Shown piece after piece: positions 1 to 12,790 of a DNA stretch of 64,000 nt. A program made the translations under genes and the position numbers. The notes under the pieces were generated by a model, which worked only from the letters and a program-made list of their open reading frames with translations, was not told the origin of the DNA and did not search any database. This DNA is from Aquilaria yunnanensis (taxonomy: Eukaryota; Streptophyta; Magnoliopsida; Malvales; Thymelaeaceae), in assembly GCA_039654915.1 (NCBI GenBank), contig CM077600.1, forward strand, positions 36,812,492 through 36,876,491, in the 5' to 3' direction. The first letter of the stretch is position 1; each line of letters opens with the position of its first letter.

Positions 1-3000
1 TAGAGATCCATTCAAAAGAGCAACACGGCAAGGCTTCACCTCATCATAATAAGTTTTTCTGCACTTGCATGGAAAAGTTGCACGAGATGGTGCTGAATGA
101 AGACTCATTACTATTGTCATGTTCCATTACAAGATTGACAGTGTGAAAAAGTAGACTCATTTTGTTATGTGTCAATGGTACCATTACTTCAAACATCCTA
201 AAGAAATGAACATCCACATATTCATACCTAGTATTTAAGTTGTAACTAAAGGACCTATAAGAATGATGTACTCCTGGATTATTCTTGCTCCTATATGATT
301 CTCAAGAGTAGCCAAGTGGTTTAAGGCAATGGATTGTAAATCCACGATATGATAGCACATGCTGCTCATGAAGACTTAATTTATCATTCACGACAGTGCC
401 CAGTTCTTCTGATTTGACAGTATTTTTCATTCATGGTCACTGATAATATACTCTGGTAGAATGTATAACTATCATAGATGGAAGATGACGAAGGAAAAAG
501 AAAAAACCCTATACTACCTCAAAAGCTGCCCCTTGGCCGCTACTGCAGGCCAGCTCCTGCTCTTTCTCTGAAACCAACATAAGATTTCTTTCTTCAACTA
601 TCTTGCTCATCTCTGTGACTAGTGTCACATGCTTTGAAACATTTCCATGCATTTTTCTGTACTCAGGGTAATTATCAACAAATCTGGCCATGTCTTCTGC
701 AGAAACTCAAAAAGAAAATTTCATTTAATTTTATTGAACAGTTGATATATTACTGTTAGCCAGATGGAAAATACACAAATATTCTATTGGAAGCATACAA
801 ACCTATTGTCTGGATATTTTGGTTGCTCTTTGCAACTTGCTGAAAGTCATCCACCATTCTTTTAATATTCATTCCAATATCTCCAAAATTCTCATACATG
901 TTAGTTTTGAAGAAAGGATCTTGTTCCGAGGACAGCACAAGCTCCTGTAAGAATAAGACAAAAAAATAACAGTTTAGCCCTAAAAAAATGTGCATGGGTA
1001 TCTTTAGCACCGGAAACAATAGGAGTAACCTGCTGGTCTTTTGTGGACTTGCCTATGCTTGTTAAATCCACCTTGTTATCCTCAATACCTATCAATTCAT
1101 GGACCATTGCCTATCATAAAGCAATTCAGTCAATGTAATTGTTCCTCTTCATCTAAACAAAGCTCACTGATTAGCCAGATGATAGTGAGAGAACATATAC
1201 CTGATAGGTCCACTGATTAAGTAGTGGAGTCACAGGATCATCTCTTCTATCAATTATCAGCAGCAATGGAGACAATTCAGTTCTTCTGAAATCAAAAAGG
1301 CCACTTTCTTGCTGGTACATCAGCTTCTGTCATATTTTACAGTATAAATAAAATCCAGCTGAGTGTCCTTTCTGCTGACACCAAAGTTCACGCGAAAGAG
1401 TTCATAATTCTTTATGCTAATTATCATCGTCATACTACAATGTACTCACAACAATTTAAGGTCAGCGACAAGAAGTTCATAATTTCAATTAACTGTTAAA
1501 ATCATATTGGCACTGGAAAACAATTCTTGTGAAAACCAAGTGGCAATATTTTATGGTGCATGCCTTACCAATGCAACTTTATTGTCAAGGGATAATTAAA
1601 TTGAACATGAACACTAATCCTTCCTCAAAGATTTTCCTTTCAATAAATATTGTCAACTTATTTTAGGTCTTGATTCATCAAATAAAAATCAGTCAAGCTC
1701 GTTTTAAACAAATTCTTTTACATAACCAAAAACTCATACGGTGAAACGAAAAGGAAAATAAAGGACAATCCTCGGGTTAGTCCCACCTGTAACAAGTAAC
1801 AGCTGCATCCTATGTATCCCCAATCTCACCAGTATCAACATACATCTTTCCTTTATAATTCTAGCAATTACACCCCTGAAACTGATTCCTCAGAGCAATT
1901 TACTTCCCCAGGCAAAATAATAATACTCTTACCCCCATTAGTATGAATTCTTTTTTGATAAGTCACATTAGTATGAATCTAAAGAAATAACTTAAGAGAT
2001 CAAAACTATAGTACTTCAAATGATTGAGTGAGTGATTGTACTTACTGCTGTTTCATGTGCAATCCTTTTTGCTATGTCAGAAGTCCTTGAATACCTAATA
2101 ACAGGCCTTCGTTTTAAAGCCAAAAAAACTGCAGCAATACCATCTACAACTCGATCACAAAAATGCTGCAAACTTGACGGATCTACAACTGCTGGAAGCA
2201 TGTAAAGGTGATTTGAAGGAATGTTCAAAGTGAGGTGATAAGGATCAATAGAAACAAAATCTGCATAGAACTCCTGCAAGATCAATAAGACAGCTATAAT
2301 GAGCCTTTTTGCTTTTAGGTTGGAATGTGAGAAAATGTTAAAAAGAGAAACCGAAAAAGGTCATCACTACCATTCATGGAGGTGATTAATCAAGTATCAC
2401 ATCCAGGAAACCACCTCCATCATGCACAGTTTATCAAACTCAGCATATAGATGGAATCTGAAAGTTTTAATCTCTTCAAGGAACTTGCAAAACTAACAAA
2501 AAAAAAATATTGGAGAGTGCACACCAAGTAAAATCAAACTGGAAAAGGACTGAAACCAGACTTGGACACCTAATATGAATAAGTACTTCAAGCAATAAGC
2601 AAAAAAAGTGCTGAAACACCAAATTCTGCGAGTGCATGTTTTACTGGAATAAAGATAATCTGCCGTGCATGCTGGATTATTGGACAGCATGATGAAAACA
2701 ACATTTTACCCAAGAGAACGGAAATTTTGATTAATTTCTTTCATGAAAATAGATCAGGTAGAGTACCTAATCCAAATTCCTTTATCACACTCAGAAGAGA
2801 CACATTATATGCAATTACCACCTCACTAAGTTAATAGAGTTAACTCTCTTGATGACAACAGCACGATCAGAGCAAAAGTTACATATTCAACAGTAAAGAT
2901 GAAACCAACATCTTCACAACCAAGAAATATGGTTTCAACAAGACTTGAACTCATAGCATCATGAATCAGAGACTATGGTACTCATTACAAAAAGAAACTG

Positions 3001-4646
3001 ATCCATTCAGGGTGAAGAACTTAAGTCAATTAACTTTAGAATGACTTATTTTTATTCCTGCGTCTTTTTTACCCGGAACTAATTTCAATTAAAATTCAAT
3101 ATTATGTAGTTGCAATAATCCATTAAAAATACAATTTTTGTAGTCTTACTAAATTTTTATGATTTTTTTTTTTTAGTTTAAGGCATTAAAAAAGAAAATT
3201 TCATAAAAATTTAACAAATATCATGAAATTTACTTTGAAATGGATTATTACATCTACATAATATTGGCTCTCAAATGAAATTGGTTTCAGGCAAAAAAGA
3301 TGTAAAATTAAAAATAAGTTAGTTGACTTAAGTTAAAACGAATTTGTAGATTTCTAACAAATTTACTTCAACCTCTAGATGAAAATTGTTAAATAAATTA
3401 CTAAGCTTATCAGCTAAAAGTGGAAGAGCAATCCTACAACCCTTCACGGTGGAGAATTACCTGAACTTGCTCCACTACTTCTTGCTCGTCTGAATCAGCT
3501 AAGAGATGAATCTGGGTATCCTTCAACATGTTTGAGAAAACTGAAAAAGACCAAAACAGAGATTAAAAGGCATCCCAGGAGCTACTGAAGATGGTATCTC
3601 CAAATAGTAATTCTGGGTCATTTGCAGCAAAACGAAATTATGTTCTCCTAATATCTCAAAAATAAATAAATAAATAACTTACATATGTAATATTTCCCAA
3701 ATCTAGGATTAGAGAGTTGCCGCCGCAAGTGCTGAATATTCTCAGATGTAGGTCTGAGGAAGTAAACTGCTTTGAGATGTGACATTGACTCTCTAGACTT
3801 GGAAATGGAATCAATTAATTCTACTAAAAATACTTCTTTCTGAAGTAGATCTGACTGCGAGTATACTACACTCACAATACTAACCTGCAACCAAGAAAAT
3901 AATGCTGCTTAACTGCGATCCAAACCATAAGACTGTTTTCCCAACACAAACATAGTCTTCTTACATATAAGGTTTTAAACAGCAGTTCTATTAGGAAAGG
4001 TGTAGACAAGGTTCATACAAAACTGAAATTGACTGAACTAGAGGCAAGTTTACTAGGTTGAGTTGTATCGAATCCCAACTACATTAAGGAATCTCAACCA
4101 AAATGAACTAATCAGCGAATTTGATTCCTTGAATTCAAAGCAATGCAACCAAACAAACATGATCTTGAAGGGATAAGTTTAAATAGGACTAATAACAAAT
4201 CTCTTAAGCTCTAACGAATCATAGATCCCCACTCATGTGTCATGTATATGGCAAACATAAAAATGCGGTCCAGCTACCAGGGCGAAAACTCAACTTTTCA
4301 ACAGACTGAATTTGCAAACAGCAACAACAAACTATAGCTTGATCAGGCCTCTTCACCATGGAACAATTTTCCACAAGAAGTTAATATTCTACTTCCAAAT
4401 AAATAAAAAAAACCAGCCTCCCTCACATCAGCACATGATTTCTTACTGGATTCCTAAAATTCCATTAGATCTGTTGCAACAAAACCATGAAAGATGAAAC
4501 TAAAAGAATGATTAATTACTGAATTATAGCAATAATTATGAGTAGATGACGGTTACTGTTTGGGAGTCGAGAATGAGAACTTTCATGCCGGAGATTTCAT
4601 TCAACATCCGGTTGACGTAATCCCGTGCCGCCGATACCATAACCAT
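1..4646 (-). CDS. VPS45: VPS45, Sec1/Munc18-family vesicle-fusion regulator (N-terminal part; gene continues past the left edge)
   Basis: VPS45 binds syntaxin-type SNAREs and controls vesicle fusion at the trans-Golgi network/endosome. Eight exons join in phase with GT-AG borders: 4557-4646, 3683-3884, 3461-3540, 2046-2273, 1201-1326, 1030-1110, 803-944 and 518-696. Together they give 1128 bases, residues 1-376 of a protein usually near 570. The product follows plant VPS45 throughout, for example [14 protein letters not shown] across intron 1, [55 protein letters not shown] and [18 protein letters not shown]. The start at 4646 is the first of two near ATGs (the other is at 4640) and gives [15 protein letters not shown]. 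The last visible exon ends ...GQGAAFE before a GT donor; the C-terminal exons lie left of position 1. No broken codon was seen. Positions 1-517 are intron. Confidence 0.93.
303..346 (+). other. tRNA-Tyr-like 5' half inside a VPS45 intron
   Basis: The stretch reads like the D arm and anticodon arm of a tRNA. GTAGCCAAGTGGTTTAAGGC has the usual D-stem/D-loop pattern, followed by the GGATTGTAAATCC stem-loop with anticodon GTA (336-338). No T-arm (GGTTCGAATCC) follows within the next 80 bases, so this is at most a 5' fragment. The pattern looks more like an organelle class II tRNA-Tyr than the nuclear type, which suggests an organelle-DNA insertion. It lies antisense to VPS45. Confidence 0.4.
3018..3334. 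mobile_element. Small inverted-repeat element (MITE-like) in VPS45 intron 3
   Basis: The ends are imperfect inverted repeats of about 100 bases. AACTTAAGTCAATTAACTT at the left pairs with AGTTGACTTAAGTT at the right. Inner parts also match: AATATTATGTAG and AATAATCCATT recur in inverted order. There is no ORF. It sits between exons 3 and 4 and does not touch a splice site. No clear target duplication was seen, so the superfamily is unassigned. Confidence 0.6.
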
Positions 4647-5120
4647 CTTTCCTACCTCTATATTGGTATTCTCTTATCCACAACTCTGGCTCCTAAGTTG
4701 CGATACCGGTGCTGCCGCTTATGCTTGATCGTTGTCGAAAAGAATGAGCACCGCTGAAGATGAGTTTCCTTCAGATCTGCGGGAATTAGAAGCCGTAAAA
4801 CGCAGCGTTTTGCGATACCCGGGATCAATGAAGTCGTCCTCGAATAAGGACTGGACGTCGTTTTCGGTCCCCAAACTATGTTCGTGTTTCTCACAATCGT
4901 CCATACGCTTTTATTTGTTTGTATTTGGCTCTCGAATCAGTAACGGGTGTGCACGGCAGCACGGGTCAACTCGAGCTTTCTCCAAAATCTGATCTGAACC
5001 AAATCGAACCGAAAAAAACACGAGTCCGGTTGGGTTGATTCTCGGGTATCCATTGTAACTTGTCAAAAGGCAAAAATCATGGGAAAAAAAACCCATCATT
5101 GATTCTGGTACAACTTGATT
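4647..5120. other. 5' flank of VPS45
   Basis: This should hold the VPS45 5' UTR and promoter on the minus strand. It is less AT-rich than the DNA to its right. No convincing TATA box was found. The short open frames on both strands here overlap each other and resemble no known protein. Confidence 0.4.
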
Positions 5121-6275
5121 CACCCACTAATATTTTTTTTGGACCAAATAAACCACTGATATTTTTGAGTTTGCTCAAATCAACCACTTTTACAACTTTA
5201 ATAGTTAAATCTAATAAAATCTCAGTATAAAATAACAAGTTTAGTCCCTATATTTTTTATTTCTGCTCCCAAGATCTCTAAAATTTGTGGATCTAACATT
5301 TCAACTATTTTTTCCAAATTCAAACAAAAAAATAAAAAGGGTCAAATTTCTTTCTTTTCCTCCATCTTTCTCTACATCCATCCTCTACCTTCTTATTACC
5401 TCTGCTTTCTCTCTCTAAGATACTTGTTTCCCTTCCTTGCACGAAACCCCAAGCTTGTTTTGTAGAAGCAAATTTGTCGGAAATGGAAGCATAGGTTCAT
5501 GCTCAACCTAGAACCCCTCCCTCACAACTGTAATTTTCTGGCATTTTGTGCTTAAACATTAATGACTTTTGCCATCTAAATTGGGGTAGAGGCTCTTAAT
5601 CGTATCAAACTGGCTGCCCAATTCTAGAATTTTGAAATTGAGTTTTTTATTATTTGAGTGTAGGTTCAACTAGTTTGCATAAACAAGCGTAAGATCAATG
5701 TTGGACTCATATGCAATGACGGGATTGGACTCCTATAAAGAGCTTGTGCTCATCCTGATGGCACAAGGATACTGGCTGAGTAAGTCACAAGGAAGGTCGA
5801 TGGATGTGCCCTTGGAGGTGAAGCCTCTATCATTGGGGAACCTCTAGGGCTTGGCACAACAGATCTTCCACAGCCACCACCAACAAGAACGTTGTAGATG
5901 GAGCCCCCTTTTGTCCTGTATCTTCTACAGCCCTTTGTAGAAGTGTTGGACTATGTCAAGTTGTAGTTGTTGTAATGGCATAATTCACCCTTGTTGAAGG
6001 AGGTGGTAGTGGAGTTGAATTTGCTAGTCTTGTTGTCATTGAGGAGGAATCTGTTTTTATTTGTTTGGTTTGAAAGGGAAAAGGGTTGAAATGTTAGATT
6101 AATAAATCTCAGAAGTGCTAGGAGTAGAAGGAGAAAATCTAGGGACTAAACCTAGAATTTTACGTTGATATTCTGTCAGAGTTAATTGCTAAAGTTATCT
6201 TAATAGCCTATTTGAGTCAATTCATAAAATTTAGTGGTTTATTTTGCAAAAAAAAAAAAAAAACATTAGTGGGTG
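5121..6275. mobile_element. Long-TIR (MULE-like or fold-back) element A
   Basis: About 220 bases at each end are imperfect inverted repeats. CACCCACTAATATTT at the left matches the reverse complement of the right end (CACCCACTAATGTTT). Shared inner blocks are AATAAACCACT, TTTAGTCCCTA and TCTAACATTTCAAC. The centre (about 5400-6050) is richer in GC. On the minus strand at about 5720-5900 it has a nearly open stretch containing VVPSPRGSP and SPPRAHPS, which may be a captured gene fragment. The exact target duplication is unclear. Element type is inferred from architecture only. Confidence 0.65.
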
Positions 6276-8171
6276 AAGTGAATCAGTCCAATGCTAAGCA
6301 TTAGTGGTTTATTTATATATTTTTTCATGTGAAATGTAGGCGGATGAAATAATTAGTAGATAAATAGTAAATTTAAATTTTTTTAAAAAAACTAAAAATG
6401 CCGTATTTAATTTAATTATCGCTAAAAAACAATACTTATTTTGTGGGTTTAGGTGTATATAGACTAAGCTACATGTATTTGGGGTAGGATTAAATATGTT
6501 AAAATGCATGTAGACCACAATAAAATTCTTTACTTTATTTTCTTTTTTTTACTTAATTTTAATTTGAATTTATTTATATTATTATTTACTAAAAAATTTA
6601 AAAAATCATATTTAGAAACTATAAGGCTTATAGTTTTATACATAATTTTTAAAAATTTTATCACATAATAATATAAATAATTTAAATTAAACTTAAGTTA
6701 AAACAATTAAAATAGTACAAATAAGTTGGGACGGAGAGAATAATATATTAATTTTGGATTGTGTGGGTGGACACACATTTTGAAAATTTGAAACCCAAAC
6801 CCGACCCAACTAGGCATTTAATTTTCAGGTTTTCAGTTTAGCGTGTTCCAGGCGAGGTGAATTATATCAGATTTTCAAGTTGAAAATTGTTTTTATACCC
6901 TTATAAATCAGAAACTTATAAGTTTCGCAATGAAAAATTGACCGCGGAACAACATGGCTGAAGGCAAAAAAACGTTTGCATAATTACTTTAATTAAAAGT
7001 TTGGCTTATAATACAATAAAAAAAGTTTTAAAAAGTTTGGGCACATGCAACATTGCCCGATATAAAATTGAGAAGGTATATTTTTACCAACACATTGTAG
7101 TGAGTATTTTTTTTAATAAATTTAGCATTAAAATAAATATTAGCAAAAATAACAAAAAAATTTCACCAATAAATTTATGTTAATCAATTAAAATTTGAAT
7201 TTATTTTAATTTTGATTTTAGCTCTTTTTATTTTATTTTCTTTCATTAAAATGATTAGTTATAAAACCATAATACTATGAAACATAACATTGCATGTGTT
7301 TCAAAATGATGAATATTTTTTATCATAAAAAACAATTTACTAAAAATTTACATCTCTTATAAACTCAAATTCCAATTTTTAATGTTGTTGAGAAATTTAT
7401 TTAGAAAAATCACTTTTGATTTCAATAATTATGGATCAAATTACTTTATTAAACCATGGAGTTTCCGAAGTAAATAAGTCATGCAACAATTATCAATAAC
7501 AAAAAGTATAACCAAAATAGAAAACTGTTTTTAATCATTATGACTAAAGTTTTGTTTTAGAACACAATAATACTAAAAAGAAATAAGAAAAGTTTGGGGA
7601 TGAAGATAGGATATGGAAAGACTTTAGGAATTAAGGGTTTGAATTGACTTAATAATGAATAAAAAAAGAGAAATGGTTTATCTAAAAAATAATAAATTAT
7701 GGTGACCAATGTTTTACTAAGATAGTACATAAAAAATAGCAAAAAACAGTTTGGGGACCAAAGGAGCAAATAGAAAGAATCTAGTTAAGTAATTATTATG
7801 TTCAGGGACCAAAACGTCGATAGTCGAAAATAAGGACTGAAATGTGGAAAGGTATAAATCCAAAGACTGAAATCGATTTTATCCAAGAGAAATAGAATGA
7901 AATGGAAAAATAATAATACAGGCCCTCAAAAACACAATCACCTTGCAGAAACCACATCAAACTTCAAAAGGAGTTGATTAAGTTCAGGAAAAACAAAAAC
8001 AAAAAAAGGGTCTAGAACGGTTCATGAATAATGATCATTTCACACATTTTAGAATATAGATATAATATTTATAATGTAACTTTTTATTAGCGAACAAAAC
8101 TAGTTTTATCAGGGAAAAAAATTGAGAATGAGTATAAATTACTAGTATGAAACACATAAAAAAAAAAAAAA
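6276..8171. other. AT-rich intergenic DNA with MITE remains
   Basis: No gene is visible. A palindromic AT-rich block at about 6549-6700, centred on CTATAAGGCTTATAG near 6625, is followed by TTGGGACGGAGAGAATA, which resembles a Stowaway terminus. The expected left terminus was not found. Positions 7555-7945 form the left member of a diverged direct repeat (partner near 9850-10235). Confidence 0.4.
7555..7945. repeat. Diverged direct repeat, left copy
   Basis: It shares the ordered blocks ATGGTGACCAATGTTTTA, TTAAGTAGTTA-like, CAAAACGTC and CAGGCCCTCAAAAA with 9850-10235. Both copies end in an 'aggccctcaaaaa' segment. The long-TIR element B lies between them. They may be remnants of an old pair of LTRs or of a duplicated repeat. 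Confidence 0.4.
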
Positions 8172-9521
8172 GCTTAAAAACCGCCCGCCCAAAAAACAAT
8201 CACCACTTGGACAAATGGCCCTCTCAACTATGACTCGTTATGACTTAGTCTCCAAACTATTAAAAATCGAATGGATAACCCTTTGACACGGTCACGTACT
8301 ATCATGTGGGTTACCCAGCCATTAGTCTTAACAATAGCTTAAGTTTCCATCACCTAGACGTCAACTTTTATGGGCAAATGACCCCCTCAACTATCACTAC
8401 TTAAATATATTACTCCTTCAACTATCACCACACGGACAGATGACTCTCTCAACTATGTATAAAAATATATTTATTTACTTATTTTATTATATTTGATTTC
8501 AGCATCATCTAACAATGAAATTTACATAAAATAATGAATTTAATTTTTCAATTATTCGCAGTATTATTTTTACTAGATATATCAATATTGAGTTATATTA
8601 ATATTTACATACATTTTTTAGTTATTAATCATTTCTTATCAATTTTATCCTAAGTAATTATTTCTCACACACACCATAAGCACCATTGTGCTTTGTCATG
8701 AGTAACTTAAAAAAGGGGGGGGGGAATAAATCAATTGTTTCATTTAAATTTTCATTTTACCTCATTATCAACATATTTAAAATAATTAAATTAAATTAAT
8801 TATATTTTAATTTTAATAATTAGAATTAAAATAAAAAAAATATTTGGGAGCAACTGAACTAGCAGATGTTAAGGCAAGCGATTTAACATTTAGTCACTCC
8901 AAGTTTGGGGTCATACTCCATTTGAGTGATTGAACTTTTCAATTGTCAGGCATTATCACTTTTCAGTCACGACAAGCATTTTTGCCACTGAGATTTCAGT
9001 GGTTTGCTACAACTAATATGTGACTGGAAGCTCAATCACATTGTTGCTTTGTTATTGTAGTGTTATAAATTAAAATAAAATTAGTAATAAATAATTAATA
9101 ACTACAAAATGTATGTAAGTATTAGTATAACTCAATATTCATATATCTAGTAAAAATAATATTGTGAATTAATTAAAAAATTAAATTTATTATTTTCTGT
9201 AAATTTCTTTTTTAGGAGATGCTGAAATCAAATATAATAAATAAATAAATAAATACATCTTTATAGGTGGTTAATGGGGGGCCATCTGTTCGCATGATGG
9301 TGGTTGAAAGTGGCCATCTACCCATAAAGGTTGATGGTTGGGCAACAAAAACTTGAGCTACCGTTTAGACTAACGGTTGGGTGATTCATGTGACAGCACA
9401 TGACCATGTTAGAAAGTTATCTGTTCGATTTCAATAGTTGGGGGATTGAGTAGTAGTGAGTCATAGCTAAGGGGTCATATGTACATGTGGTGATAGTTCA
9501 AGAGGTGGGTGGTATTTAAGC
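8172..9521. mobile_element. Long-TIR (MULE-like or fold-back) element B
   Basis: Each end carries an inverted repeat of roughly 450 bases. The left end GCTTAAAAACCGCCCGCCC matches the reverse complement of the right end (GCTTAAATACCACCCACC). Homology then runs on through CAACTATCACCACA, ATTTGATTTCAGCATC and TTTTTACTAGATATAT. The unique centre (about 8650-9060) is non-coding. The flanks 'aaaaaaaaa' and 'aataaaaag' are a weak 9-bp target-duplication candidate in low-complexity DNA. It has no transposase, so it is non-autonomous. Confidence 0.7.
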
Positions 9522-10640
9522 AATAAAAAGCCCTCAAATCAAACACCTAATGAAATGAATGGAAACAACCAAAAGCGAGCATGAAAAACCGATCTTGTGA
9601 TGACTTTATTATGGCATCTTATCTAAAGAATTAGTAATGCATACAGGCCTTAACAATTTGTATAAACTATAGACAAATGGCCATGTGGAATCATATAAAG
9701 ACTATCCATCAAGTGAACCTATTAATAAGGCTTGTGATAAAGCGAATCATTTTACAAGTTATGAATCATAACATTTTTACATGCTAGCACACATAAACAT
9801 GTCTATATAGACTAATATGAGGTTCAAAAGGCTCGCATATTGTGACGGTCATATAATGTCACAATATTAAACAAAATAATAATAATAAAAAGAAATAACA
9901 ATAGTTTTGGGACTCATAAAGAAAATGTAAAAACCTTATACATTAAGAGTTTAACAATTAACTTAGAAAAGGTTAAGGGAAAAAGCTCTATTTTACTTTA
10001 AAAAAAATCATGGTGATCAATGTTTTAGTTTAGAAAACAACACACCATAAAAAAAAACCAAGAGATTAAACAAAAACACTATAATTAAGTAGTTACTAAG
10101 TTTAGGGTTCAAAACGTCAAACCGATCAAACTTAGGGTCTAATATGGGAAACAGAAACAATATACGGACTGGAAATGCGTTTTATTAAAATGAAATGAAA
10201 GTGGGAGAATAGCAAAATAGGCCCTCAAAAAGCTATTGTCTTTCAAAAATCTAACCAATCTTCTAAAAGAAGCAACTGTGTAAAAAAACATGTGAAAAGG
10301 CCTCTTAAAAGAAGTAATCGCGTAAAAAAAAAACATGTGAAAGGGCGGGCTGCAACCTAGCCCAAAACCAAGAGGCAAAAGTGGAAAGACACTGTAATTC
10401 ACTGTTCATTTGAACAGTAACCTAAAACAGCTTTTAGTATATAGTATAATGTGTGATGAGACTCTACTCAGATTTGGGACTGGCTGAATGGCATCAAGTC
10501 AAGCAGATGTGGCCTTTTTGTTTGTGTCGGCTTGGCTCCTTATAAGCCCCACATAGAGGTCAAAAGAGCCTAAGTTGGGATCCCTACACACAAGAGCGAA
10601 GCTAGTGGGGGTTGGGTGTGTCTCCTCTCATATTTTTCTT
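9522..10640. other. AT-rich intergenic DNA with right copy of direct repeat
   Basis: Positions 9850-10235 match 7555-7945 in block order. A short local duplication (GAAGYAAYCGCGTAAAAAAA-like, 10268-10340) follows. No gene was found. Confidence 0.35.
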
Positions 10641-10656
10641 AATTAATTAATTAATT

Positions 10657-10697
<41 letters not shown>
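10641..10697. repeat. AATT/AT microsatellite
   Basis: (AATT)n is followed by about 18 AT dinucleotides. Confidence 0.9.
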
Positions 10698-10698
<1 letters not shown>

Positions 10699-12480
10699 TA
10701 AATAAAATTAAAAAAAAACAACTTTAACTTTTTAATGCAAAATTTTATACTCAATATTAATGTACTAGCCTCAATTTTTCACTTGCAGCTGAAAATTCAA
10801 TTAGTTTTTGAAATAAATTTTTTTATTGTCAAATTGGAATTGGCTTATAATGTGAGGGAAAAGATAAGTGATTATATTAGCTCACATAATTTGCTTTATT
10901 TATGGGGTGTAAGAAATAAAAAATAGATCGCTCAAAACAGAAAAAAATAAAAGTTGAGTTTGGGACAACAAAGTCGAGAAGTACTAGGTGACAATTTTTT
11001 ATTTTTTGTAATTTTTTGACTTGTATGTTTATCAAATTTATCTAATAGGTTTGATGGCAATTTTCTTGTTGTCAAAATAGTACAAAATCTCTACTGCTGC
11101 ACTTGATAAAAAAGAGTCAAGCTAATACCACAACAATTGTTGCAAATTGGAACTTGTAATTTTTTTCATTATCTACGCTGCTCACTGCTAATTTTTGTGA
11201 GTTACTTTATAAGTTTTTTTTAATTTCTTTACTTTTTTATTTGTTATTTTTTACTTCAGTGGACTTCTTACTAAAATTGCTATATGACTATGGAGATTGG
11301 AATTAGTAAGTTAAATATTTTTAGTTGTAGGGATCAAATTATAATTTTACTATATTTTCCTGGAATTTGAATAATTTTTATATATAAATTTTATTTTAAA
11401 AATTTTTAAATCTCGCTGTCTACCCATGTTGGCCCCCTATTGATTTGAGGAGTTTCATACCACCCAAAGCCTATAAAAACCTTATTACCCGTCATTATTA
11501 GGGGATCCTCTTTATATATTCATTACTATAAAACCTTAATTCTCTTCCACATCCCTATACCCAAATGCTAGACAGGAGCTTGGCCTACCATCTCAGAACC
11601 CAAGTTCCTTTTTTGGCTAATTCTCATGGACTTAGATTTAACATTGGCACCATATGCTGGAAATGCGGTGAAAGATCCAAAGGATAACTTGCCCAGGAGT
11701 GAAGCAACATATCCTTCACCTCCAATTATGTTGGTTGTTGGGCTTCTGCTAATGCTTAGGGCCCTACCCATCTGATAACAGTCATCATGAAGATGTTCCA
11801 ACAACTCTTGACAATTAGAAGTCATCACTCGTGTTTTCCAATTGTTCTTCCCCTTTTCCATCTTGGAGAATACTTATTCGATCAAAGATCTGACCCCTTT
11901 GGCCAATAATGGGGTGCCTCAACCTAGCCTAAGGAGGCTCATCTTCCCAAACACCCCTATAGAGCAGGAAGATGGATAAGAATTTTCTCCTTTAATTACA
12001 TTATGCTTATTAAATGATGAGAAAACATAATGTGATGTAAACTAAATTTGAAGATTATTGTTCTCAAGAACTCAAGAGTCCTCAGACCCCATCCTGTCCC
12101 AGGAATAGCATCCTCAGCATAGTCGATCATGTCCTCCAAGATAGCATATGGGCCACCACATTCTTATGGGACCAAGCCAATTATAGGCCAATTGTCGCCC
12201 TCCAACCTGCTACATATAAGCCAGCAATCTTCCAATTATTGGCAAACCATCCCCTACGGAGCTGCAACTTACAAGCCATCAATCTCCTATGGGACCAAGC
12301 CGATTATAGGGCAACCACCACCTTTTAGGGCCACCTCATATAGACCATTAACATCCTACACACTCAACCATCTTTTGTTTCCTTTAGTTTAGAAGTGAGA
12401 TCCTTTATGAGTAGGGATAATATGGTAGGTGAGTCCCTACAAACCTTCCATATCGATAGACCAAACAATCTTTCACGTTG
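10698..12480. other. Intergenic DNA, no recognised gene
   Basis: AT-rich to about 11550, then more mixed. An open minus-strand frame (11568-11861, 97 codons) and an open plus-strand frame (12129-12392, 87 codons) show no recognised domain. The second contains an internal duplication (SYGTKPIIGQ twice, about 125 bases apart). As it lies just upstream of a Ty3 reverse-transcriptase relic, both may be decayed retroelement sequence. Confidence 0.3.
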
Positions 12481-12496
12481 GAGCAATAGAAAACCA

Positions 12497-12790
12497 TCTG
12501 ATCAAAAGTCAACAAGCTCCTAATGGCAGGCTTCTTCACCAAGGCGTGCTATCCAACCTAGTTCGTTAATGTCGTGTTGATAAAGAAGCACGACAGCAAT
12601 TGGATGATGTGTATAGACTTTGGCGGCTTGGATAAAATATGTTAAAAGGATAGCTACCCATTGTCTCGTGTCGACATGTTAGTGGATACCACCTCTTGCC
12701 ACGAACTCCTTAATTTCACAAACACCTACAATGGGAACAACCAAATATTCATAGATCCCGAGGACATAGATTGCATATTGGAGATACTCA
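12497..12790 (+). pseudogene. Ty3/gypsy reverse-transcriptase fragment (dead)
   Basis: One plus-strand frame matches the N-terminal part of plant Ty3/gypsy reverse transcriptase: K-L-L-x-A-G-F-F..., VNVVLIKKHDSNWMMCIDF, then DSYPLSRVDMLVD. The frame contains at least two in-frame stops and ends well before the YxDD catalytic motif. There is no LTR, integrase or gag nearby, so this is a small old relic. Confidence 0.7.
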
